Assembly (NCBI RefSeq): GCF_022682495.2
Contig: NC_071398.1
Location: 26,849,426-26,913,425, forward strand
Direction of reading: 5' to 3'
DNA: 64,000 nt
Source: Desmodus rotundus
Taxonomy: Eukaryota > Chordata > Mammalia > Chiroptera > Phyllostomidae
The translations under genes and the position numbers were made by a program. Below, in pieces: positions 56,546-64,000 of the stretch. The stretch's first letter is position 1, and each line of letters begins with the position of its first letter. Under the pieces are notes generated by a model, which saw only the letters and a program-made list of their open reading frames with translations, had not been told where the DNA came from and made no database searches.

Positions 56546-57775
56546 CACATGAAGGGGAGAGAGGGCACGAGTGAGGGGAGAAACATCAGCAGCCATCTTG
56601 AGTCATTTTATTACAGCCCAGCTTGTCGGGACCCTCCTGTAGCCAACAGTTGCCTGCAGTGTCCTTGTCAAATAGAGCCAGGCTCTCCCCCTAGCGGTAG
56701 CTTGGGAGACGCTCGAGGAGAACTCTTCTCCAGGATTCATAGGCCATCAATCCGGACAGTCTACAAATGTCAACTAGAAAAGATTTATAATCAACTGAGA
56801 GCTTGATAAACCAGCTGTCACTGAGCACCATCACACTAATACCATCCTCTCTGGGAGCAGAGTCCAGAGCGGCAGCTTCCACCTACCTGCACAAATACCT
56901 CTGGGTCACTTTACCTTAATGTACTGACAGTATACTACCAGAACCCTGGGTGATTTACGTGTGGAACCGCCCTCCTCCTTATGTAGATGGAAGAGCCTCA
57001 GCATTCTAAGTTCAATGGGGAGAGGGCATAGAAAAATTCTTTCAAGTATGTGTTTTATAAAATATAGGTCATGAGTTGAGTTTTCCAGTATCAAAGAATA
57101 AATTTTAATAGACTTACAGCTTTCTTGCTTTAATTATGGTTGCATTTTTTAATAAACCAAGCATCGTCCCCAAACCTATTTATTTCATTATTCATAAGAC
57201 TGGCTGTCTTCAGAGATTTCTCAAAAGTTTGGTTTGGGGAATTTTCAAGGTTTTTTTTCTTGCTCTGGTTCTCTACTTTTGTGCCGTGTTTTTATCTACT
57301 AAGTCTGTGGTTCATAAAGGGCTCCCAACACAGACACCCTCTTTGTGGGTGTGGTGGGGCGTGCTCGTGTCTCTGCAGTCAGCCTCCATGCCCTTAGGAA
57401 AGGCCCTTTTCAGGATGATGGAGGGCCTCACAGGCTTGTTCCCTTCACCATCACCGCCGGACTCACTGAGCTGCGTGCCATCTGTTCCCACGCTTCTCTT
57501 ACACTTCTGCAATGCCACCTTCTCTCTTGATGAGGGGGTTCTATCCATCCTTGTCGGCTCACACCCAAGTCACAAGCCAGGGTTAGAGGTGATGATTTGA
57601 ATAGCACCCTAAATATGTGAAATTAAGTTAATCGTGTTCCTTTGTCATGCAAAAATGGCTGGGAAAGTATGTTTGACATAGTTTAACTTAAAATGTCGAT
57701 CCATGCAACTAAACAGATAACCCAAGAGACTGCTGCTGCTGCTGTCAAAGCGACCTAGGAGTGCAGACATCGCAG
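56546..57775. other. Unassigned intron
   Basis: No repeat or gene recognised. The 154-codon frame at 57136-57600 begins in AT-rich sequence and has no domain that I know. A short (CTG)n run is at about 57730-57744. Confidence 0.45.
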
Positions 57776-57777
57776 AG

Positions 57778-57973
57778 CAGTGGTTCAGCTGTGCATGATT
57801 TGCATCCTTCCCCAGACACGTTTGGTTGCCATCCTGGGGAGGGGAGGCGGCAACTGGCATCTAGTGGGTAGAGGCCAGAGATGCTGCTAAACACCTTACA
57901 CTACACAGGACAGCCCCGCCACAAAGCATTATTTGGCTCAAAATGTCAGTAGTGCCAAGGTTAAGAAATCCTG
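57778..57973 (+). mobile_element. MER20 (hAT-Charlie) element
   Basis: CAGTGGTTCAGC, GGCATCTAGTGGGTAGAGGCC, GATGCTGCTAAACACC, CAGGACAGCCCCGCCAC and TGCCAAGGTTAAGAAATCC follow MER20. Confidence 0.8.
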
Positions 57974-58219
57974 CCCTAGATGAAGAAAATGAAGGTTGGG
58001 GCATGAAGCCCAAGTCTAAAGTTCGCAGGAGAGAGCCCACAGAGTGCATGCGTGGTCAGTAGCTCTCTGGGGTGAGCTCTTGGGTGCGTGATGGCACGAC
58101 CCTGCTCCTCCAAGGACAGCCAGTCAGCACATAGCCAAAGTTATCTGTGGGCCCTTGATGAGGTGGAGCTGGTTCTGGGCCCTGTACTAAGGGATTCTTC
58201 TTTGTTGTTTCATGGACTC

Positions 58220-58315
58220 GCCACCGGAATCCTCGGAGGTAGACATAATGACCATCCCCATGTTCCCAATGAGGACACTGAAGCCTCAGAAGTGAGAAAA
58301 CAATTTTTTCAGGGG
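58220..58315 (-). repeat. MIR SINE fragment
   Basis: GGAGGTAGACATAATGACC and CCAATGAGGACACTGAAGCC match reversed MIR. Confidence 0.45.
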
Positions 58316-59385
58316 AAGAGACCTCTTCCTCAATATATGTTCTTCTCTCCTTCAATAAAAAACCCCAATGTACTACAGCAGCAACATGTCCTTGTAAAAC
58401 CTATATTACTCAGACTGTACTGCAGCTCAATGTGGCCACGTGATGAAATACCAGCCGGAGAGCTATTGAGAGTGTTAGGTTAGATTTCTGGGATGACTTG
58501 GGAACCCAGTCCACTGGGAAAAGTGCCCTTGGTCCTCCTCACCACCTATTTCTCCTTGCTGCCTGGAACGAGGATACGACGATTAGATTTCAGGAAGCCA
58601 CCATGCTCTCTGAGGTGGCTTTGAGAAGGAAACCATGTGCTAGAAAGGTGGTACGAAAGGTAAAATGAGACTGGATCCTGCTGCCTGTGGAAGGTCATGT
58701 TCATGCTGGACTGTGTCTCTCCAGAATTATTTTACAGGAGACAATAATGAACTCCTGTCTTATTTAACTCACTGTTACATTGGGCTCTCTGTATTTATTG
58801 CCAAATCTAACCAAACTGGCATGTCTAGTGTTACTAAACTGGTAAGAATTGTAGCCCAAACAATTTGACTACAAGCCATGCTTTTACACCGTGTGCCATG
58901 CTGCCTGAGACGCTTAAACCCACTTTCCCCTGTGTCTCATGCCACTAGCTTTTGTACAGTAATCATAAAGTTGAGCCTTTATTGGAACAAAAGTGGTTTT
59001 TGTCTCCTCCACTGTCTTAGAGTTCTCTCCAGAAAGCATTCTGAGGCCTCTGTCATTAGATGTTTTTATTAGATTAAAAACAAACTCAATGCCCTATGAT
59101 GGAAATTTTCTTAGCATAGTGGTTTTGACTGCCTACTATCACAGTAGCTTCAGATCATAGTCCAGCACTGATTATCTGAAAATTCCCCAAACTGGACGTC
59201 ATGGTGTGGCTGCCATTTACGTCAATGTGCTGGCCGCGTGTCCCCATCGAGGACTTGTGAAGGAGGAGAAAGGTGCAGGAATGCTAGGAGGGCTCTAGAA
59301 GGTTTTCAGAGAATATTCATTTTTTTTCTTGCCAGTGAGTTAACTGGAAATGCAGCACGAGGATGTACCTGTCAGTGCTGTCAGG
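58316..59385. other. Unassigned intron
   Basis: No repeat or gene recognised in this stretch. Confidence 0.45.
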
Positions 59386-59387
59386 GA

Positions 59388-59665
59388 GGGCAATCTGTTG
59401 TGGCAAGAGCATAGCACAAGGGTTGAGACCCCTGGCTCCTGTGTCCAAAAGACCTGGCCTTCAGTTCCATTTCCACTGCCAATTGGGAGACCTTGACCAT
59501 GTGGTCTTACCTCCCTGGGCTTTGACTAACTCCTCTGCAAAATGACAATCACGGTAATGCTGCCAAGGGGTGGCTATGAGGTTCAGTGAGAAAATGGATA
59601 TCGAGTTTTGAGCACCACACCGGACAAAATACACCTGTGCCATAAACATTGGCAGCTACCAACCT
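59388..59665 (+). repeat. MIR SINE, near complete
   Basis: GGCAAGAGCATAGCACAAGGG, CACTGCCAATTGGGAGACC, TTACCTCCCTGGGC, AATCACGGTAATGCTGCC, GGCTATGAGGTTCAGTG and TTTTGAGCACCACACC follow MIR forward. Confidence 0.7.
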
Positions 59666-60014
59666 CTGTCTTTTTCAATGACAAGAGATTCAAAAGGGTC
59701 AGTGCCATCACCTAGCATATTGCAGGGGCGGAAGGGACTGTGCCAACCAGCAAAGCTAAGTTCCATCCCTGGCTCCTTCTCTTACCAGCCGTGTGAATTC
59801 AGGTCTCTATTTCATTTTGAATCAGCGATAATACACTGTGGCAGCATTTTGTGTGAGTTTGAATTGGGAAAATTTGAAATGATGCAATATGGAAATAATA
59901 AAATCTCACTTGTGCACAAATTTAGAAACAGTGTAATTTCCCAAATTTTAAGTATTTGTCAAGAATAACATAATTTCAAAATGACTGGCAGGGTTCTCTC
60001 TCTCCCATCCATAC

Positions 60015-60082
60015 ATATATATATATATACTTATATGTATGTATATATACATATATTTATCTATACGTATGTATGTATGCAC
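60015..60082. repeat. (TA)n/(CATA)n tract
   Basis: ATACATATATATATATATAC followed by TATGTATGTATATATAC and further GTAT units. Confidence 0.9.
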
Positions 60083-60107
60083 ATACCAGTTTTGACAGAA
60101 TAGAATC

Positions 60108-60465
60108 TGCATGTACAATTCACTGATTCACCCATCTACAGTACGTGATGCATGGTTTTTAATATATTATTCACACAATTGTGCAAGCGTCACCACAATC
60201 AATTTTAAAATATTTCCATCATCCCCAAAGGAAATCCTGAATCCATTAGAAGTCATTTCCCATTTACTGCCCTCCCCCCAACTGCCTGGCCCTCAGAAAC
60301 CACAAATCTACTTTCTGCCTCTATAGATCTGCCTATTCTGGACACTTCGTAAAAACGGAATCACACAGCTCGTGGTTTGTTGTGACTGGCTTCATCCGCA
60401 CAACATCATATGTTCAAGGTTTATCTGTGTTATACGTAGCATGTAACATATATGTTATGTGTTGA
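60108..60465 (-). mobile_element. L1M LINE fragment
   Basis: TTGTGCAAGCGTCACCACAAT, TCATCCCCAAAGGAAATCC, CTGGCCCTCAGAAACCAC, CTTTCTGCCTCTATAGATC, CTATTCTGGACACTTCG and AAAACGGAATCACACAGC are reversed L1 3'-end motifs in order. Confidence 0.75.
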
Positions 60466-61885
60466 ATTAGTACGTTGTCCCTTTTTATTGCCAAAGACAG
60501 TATTTCTTCAATAAATCTGCTCTTTCCACAGCCGATGCCACTTTTGCTAATAAAATAAGTACATGCTATTCTTTGTCAAGATCAGTCTTAAATTATGCAC
60601 ATTTGTAATTATTTAAGATATTTGAGAATGTGTGCCTTACCTAAAGTACGCCTGTGCTCTACTTATCCTGCAGTTTGTTGTAAGTATCAAATGAGATAAC
60701 ATATGTAAGTTCTTGGTAACAAGGACCTGATACAGGGTGGCCCCTCAGGAAATGGTCCCTCCCTGTTTCGGTCTGTTCGTTTCTTCTGTAGACACCTACT
60801 TGTCTTCTGTTTTTCTGTTTCACTTGCCCTAAGAAATCTCCATCGATAAAGATTCCAATTGATTAAGTACAAGAATTACTATTAAGTGTTTTCTAAGGAG
60901 TTTGCTCACCAGATATTCAAAAAATGCCTTTGGAAAAACAGCCCAGTTTCCACTAAAATATCAAGTTTTTGGAAACCCACCAATGGTTCAGGTTTGATAC
61001 TCCTTCATAAATTCCCATCAATAGCTATGTATTCATAAGGTAATCTGAAACCTTTACTTACATTAACCTGAGTACATACATTTCTATTATGAGAGTGGCA
61101 CTGGGTATATGAGCTCTAATGAAAGACAGCTTTTGAAAACAGCCATCCTATGGTCTTTCCTAACTTATTTCAGCAAGACGTGTGAGTGAAAGCTTTCAGC
61201 CCTTCTCTGTCCTTCACCATCTCCCTTTGTCCTCGGCCACTAGGTGCCACACCACACAGATATTTCTGCTCCTTCAACAAGCTCTCATGCTTGCCTCCTA
61301 TGTGGGAGACATCAGGCTGGGTACTTTCAAATGTGCCATTCCATTTCATCTTCCCAGTGATGCCAAGTATCATTATGTCCATGTTGCAGGTGAGGAAACA
61401 TAAGCTCCGATAAGGAGAAGTGAAGCTATGTGAATTTGGGTCTGTCTGACCTGAAATCCCATCTTCCTTCAAGGAGACAGCATGTCCTCTGTGTTGGTGT
61501 GGGTTAATTACTTCTTGGTATTCCTGCTTGTCCTCCATAGTCAGACTTATTTACTCTTACTCAGTGGTCTCTGAGGTAAGCATTCAGTGCTATTCCCCCG
61601 CCAAGTCTGCTTTGAAATAGCAAATGTTTATTTTATTGCTTATTGGAGATGTAACACACAAGCAACTAAAATGGCAGTGTGGTTTCATCTGAGAGTTTGC
61701 AGTCTCAGAAGCTGCTCTAGGTCATGCCTGTCCCTGGGGATTTTTTCCGTGTAGCATGGGACAGTCTAGCTGTGCCTGCTCCTAATTGCAACTTAAAGAG
61801 TAAGGTCAAGCTGCGTGATAAAAGGGCAAATACCACAAGAGGAAAAATTTCTAGTTAGAAAAACTGTAACCAGGGATCCAGAGGG
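60466..61885. other. Unassigned intron with a MIR piece
   Basis: Unique-looking, with a reversed MIR-like piece at about 61270-61430 (CAACAAGCTCTCATGC, CATGTTGCAGGTGAGGAAAC). The minus frame at 61170-61538 covers it and is not a gene. Confidence 0.45.
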
Positions 61886-62115
61886 TAAATTTGGTTCCAG
61901 GTATTTTCACCTTAAGCATTTGTTGCTGTAAATGTTCTTGCCACAAGCTTTTTCGCCACAAACATTCTTGCCACATTTTCACCATTTACCTGATGGGCCA
62001 AACAAGATAAAGTAACTGGTTGGCAGTTTGGTTTACATTTGGCAGACTTCATGTATTTAAGGTGGTTGTCAGTTTGGTTTCATTTCTCCATTGAGAAGTT
62101 CTCACAGAATTCCCA

Positions 62116-62211
62116 TTTTTTAAGTCATTTTTTATTGTTATTCTGTTACAGTCGTCTCAATTTTTCCCCCTTTGCCCTCCTCCACCCACCCCACCCCGCA
62201 CTCCCACAGTC
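62116..62211 (-). mobile_element. 5'-truncated L1 3'-UTR nested in the MULE-like element
   Basis: A poly-T start (reverse poly-A tail), then TTTTTATTGTTATTCTG, TTACAGTCGTCTC and a C-rich stretch typical of reversed bat L1 3'-UTRs. It is flanked by a perfect 8-bp target duplication AATTCCCA (62108-62115, 62212-62219). The long frame that appears to start at 62039 runs through this insertion, so its N-terminal part is not ancestral. Confidence 0.75.
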
Positions 62212-62254
62212 AATTCCCACAGATCTGAGCTACCCTATAACGGTCTCTACAGTG

Positions 62255-62563
62255 ATGAGATCTGGTGATCTTAAAACGCTGGATGATAACAACTACGTAC
62301 ATCGACCTGATAGAAAACGCAGTGATACAGCTTACTGGAAATGTGAATTAAAAGAGAATAAAGCCAGATTGCCTACTATCCTAGAAAATGAAAATGCATC
62401 TGTTTTTGTAAATTCTTCAGCAAGCAGTCATCCCTCCCAGCCATCGAAACCGAAGGTTTACCAAGCTTTGACAGATACATACAAGAGGTGGCTACTAATT
62501 CACAAGTCTTTGAGAGCATTAATTATTGATTCTTTAGTTGGGGACTCCTACCTCTCTCAGTAA
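62255..62563 (+). pseudogene. FLYWCH-like zinc finger remnant of a transposase, 102 codons
   Basis: Starting at the in-frame ATG at 62255 the frame reads 102 residues to TAA. Near residues 10-35 it has NNYVHRPDRKR, then TAYWKC, then KENKARLP, which follows the FLYWCH pattern (Y-x-x-R-x-R-K ... YWRC ... GCxARL), and a later SSHPSQ sits where the HNHPP of the finger is expected. Two of the four zinc ligands appear to be lost (N for the second Cys, S for the first His), so it probably does not bind zinc as is. The rest (KVYQALTDTYKRWLL) is unrecognised. FLYWCH fingers occur in MULE transposases and in host proteins derived from them. Several CpGs remain (AAACGC, TACGTAC, ATCGACC). I see no evidence of expression; the open frame may be chance survival. 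Confidence 0.5.
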
Positions 62564-62658
62564 AGGGGGAAATTGTGGCAAAAAAAGGAACAGTGTGACG
62601 CCGAGCAAGGAGACCCATCCAGAAGCAGTACATTGTATGATGCATCTTCATTTTGTGC

Positions 62659-62664
62659 AATAAA
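62659..62664 (+). terminator. AATAAA polyadenylation signal of the MULE-like element
   Basis: GTGCAATAAAGTCTTTTTGC lies about 95 bp after the stop codon of the FLYWCH-like frame, before the right inverted repeat. It is followed by a T-rich stretch. Plausible as the element's own 3' processing signal; function unknown. Confidence 0.4.
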
Positions 62665-62898
62665 GTCTTTTTGCTTTTTTTAAATTTCCAGGTTTTATGT
62701 ATGCTTTTTAATGCCCCCTCCTTTATTTTTCATTATTTTATCTTTCGTGGCAAGATTGCCGTATGGCCAATTAGTTGTGCAATGAAAATATTTGTGGTGA
62801 AAATACTTCTGGTAAAAATGTTTATAGCAAACATTCTTATGGCAAAAATACTGAACACAATTAAATTTATCTATTAAAGTATCAATCAGAAATGTGTT

Positions 62899-63113
62899 GC
62901 TCTGGCTGGTGTGGCTCAGTGGATTGAGTGCTGACCTGCAAACCAGGGGATCGCTGGTTCGATTCCCAGTTAGGGCGCATGCCTGGGTTGTGTGCCGGAT
63001 CTCCAGTTGGGGGTGTACAAGAGGCAACCACACATCAATGTTTCTCTCCCCCTCTTTTTCTCTCCCTTCTCCTCTCTCTAAAAATAAACAAAATCTTAAA
63101 AAAAAAAAAAAAA
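62899..63113 (+). mobile_element. Bat tRNA-derived SINE (VES-type), complete
   Basis: Head CTCTGGCTGGTGTGGCTCAG, box B-like GGTTCGATTCCCAGTTAGGG, CAACCACACATCAATG, CT-rich segment and a 15-bp A tail. The flanks AAATGTGTT (left) and GAAGTGTTT (right) suggest an imperfect target duplication. It lies less than 40 bp from the right end of the MULE-like element. Confidence 0.9.
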
Positions 63114-63373
63114 GAAGTGTTTTCTGCTACAGGTAACAAAATAGCAATTTAAGTGGCTTAACCATCTCTGGTTGATTTTTGTTGTATTTCCAGACACTAA
63201 ACAGTGGGTGGCTGCTGCTTGTGCTTCAGTGGCCTGACAGCCAGCATCTCTGTGAGTCCTCAGCCTTTCTTTCACGGCTGTGAGACTGTCACAGCTCTCA
63301 ACTTCACAGCCATGTCTCCATTCAAGGAAGGAGACAGAGGGAAGAGGAGACACTGTCTATGGTTTTCCTTAGG

Positions 63374-63482
63374 AGATATATATATCATGTATTATGTATA
63401 CAGGAAATATGTATCTATTATATATGTAACTATATATAGTTATACATAAAATTACATATGTCATATATTTTTATATATAAAA
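63374..63482. repeat. AT-rich low-complexity tract
   Basis: TATATATATC, then TATGTA/TATATA units through TTTTTATATATAAAAG. Confidence 0.85.
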
Positions 63483-63900
63483 GTAAGGAACTGGCTCACG
63501 TAGTTACAGAGGCTGAGAAGTTCCATGATCTACAGTCAGAAAGCTGGAGACCCAGGAGAGCCAGTGGTGTAGTTCCAAACTAAAAGCCAGCAGGCTCAGG
63601 GGCCAGGAAGGGCCATTGTTTCAGTTCAAGTCTGAATGTAGAAAAAGACTGATGTCCCAGCTCAGAGAAGTCAGGCAGAAGGAGTTTCCTCTTACTCAGC
63701 CTTTCAGTTCAACTTTTCAACTGATTGGGTAAGGCCCACCCACTTTGGGAGGGCAATCTGCTTTACTCAATCTACTGAGTCAAATGTTAATCTCTCCAGA
63801 AACATTGAAAAAAAACAGAACAACATTTGACTAACATCTGTGTACCCCATAGTCCAGTCAAATTGGCACATACAATTAAACATCACAGTGTTTTAGGCAG
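63483..63900 (+). mobile_element. Interspersed repeat, same family as 40760-41370
   Basis: GGAACTGGCTCACGTAG, AGAGGCTGAGAAGTTCCATG, AGCTGGAGACCCAGGAGAGC, TGATGTCCCAGCTCAGAG, TGGGAGGGCAATCTGC, AAATGTTAATCTCTCCAG and CCAGTCAAATTGGCACATAC share block order with the copy at 40760. Its left part has been replaced by the AT tract. Bases 63901-64000 are unassigned. Confidence 0.6.
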
Positions 63901-64000
63901 AATTTTAGACTCCATGTTCTCCACCCCTGCTCTTACCCGTATGGTTATATTACCTTACATGGAAAAAGAGACTTTGCCGATGTTAAAGTTATTAATCAGC

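Larger units (their letters stand above)
61893..62861 (+). mobile_element. Mutator-like (MULE) DNA transposon with a FLYWCH-type frame
   Basis: The left end (CAGGTATTTTCACCTTAAGC, TTCTTGCCACAAGC, TTCGCCACAAACATTC) and the right end (GAATGTTTGCTATAAAC and TTTTCACCACAAATATT when read in reverse complement) form long terminal inverted repeats of about 115 bp (61898-62012 against 62736-62853), by eye about two-thirds identical and built from repeated GCCACAA-type units. A TAAATTT direct repeat flanks it (61886-61892, 62862-62868), compatible with an eroded 9-bp MULE duplication. Inside is a frame with a decayed FLYWCH-like zinc finger (62255-62563) and an AATAAA signal at 62659. Long inverted repeats plus FLYWCH point to a MULE (Phantom-like) element; the DDE catalytic domain is missing. 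A reverse L1 fragment is nested at 62116-62211. Confidence 0.6.
48307..64000 (+). other. CDH13: CDH13 intron, 5' part
   Basis: Sequence downstream of the donor with no further recognisable cadherin exon. It holds hAT, MIR, L2, L1M, MER20, a bat SINE and the MULE-like element described separately. Confidence 0.8.

Noticed and set aside
57136..57600. 154-codon plus-strand frame with a hydrophobic stretch
   Set aside because: The hydrophobic part comes from T-rich intron sequence; no known family match and no supporting signals.
62039..62254. N-terminal extension of the 174-codon frame ending at 62563
   Set aside because: It runs through the poly-T and C-rich sequence of an L1 insertion with its own target duplication, so it cannot be ancestral coding sequence. 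Only the part from 62255 is described.
1..64000. CRISPR array, operons, phage or bacterial features
   Set aside because: No spaced direct repeats or prokaryotic gene organisation; the window has the splice sites, SINEs and LINEs of a mammalian nuclear genome.

Overview
The window is mammalian nuclear DNA and almost entirely non-coding. It most likely comes from a bat of the Yangochiroptera. Three copies of a tRNA-headed SINE (24983-25187 plus, 35651-35855 minus, 62899-63113 plus) have the box A/B head, CT-rich tail and A-rich end of the bat VES-type SINE, and their sequence looks closest to noctilionoid or phyllostomid versions. Old eutherian repeats (MIR, L2, L1M, MER20, MER5A, Tigger) fill much of the rest. 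Species cannot be fixed from the sequence alone.

The only protein-coding exon recognised is 48162-48306 on the plus strand. It encodes 48 codons of T-cadherin (CDH13) at the EC1/EC2 junction, including the DQNDN calcium-binding linker, with good splice sites on both sides. Positions 1-48161 and 48307-64000 are therefore read as two very long CDH13 introns. Other open frames longer than 60 codons are chance frames or transposon remains.

Layout. 1-1053 holds Tigger-type fragments. 1054-9600 is unique intron with L1M, L2, MIR and another Tigger element. 9657-10233 is a deleted mariner. 10234-12400 has a CT tract, MIR and MER20. 12400-20850 is a long repeat-poor block. 20851-23830 has a palindromic hAT element, MER20 and a mariner 5' fragment sitting inside an inverted duplication. 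24983-35855 contains two bat SINEs, an L2/L1M/solo-LTR nest, L1M, MER5A and a CpG-dense patch. 35856-40160 is mostly unassigned. 40165-42150 is an L2 broken by an older interspersed repeat and by a second copy of the deleted mariner. 42150-48161 is simple repeats and unique intron, then the exon. 48307-61890 carries hAT, MIR, L2, L1M and MER20 copies. 61893-62861 is the most unusual object: an element with roughly 115-bp terminal inverted repeats and a 102-codon frame resembling a decayed FLYWCH zinc finger, read here as a Mutator-like (MULE) DNA transposon. A reverse L1 fragment with a perfect 8-bp target duplication is inserted in it.

There is no operon or cluster logic here. The region functions as intron of one gene, and its interest lies in the transposon history and in a few unexplained sequence patches. 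Repeat family names are from memory and by eye; boundaries without a stated target-site duplication are approximate.
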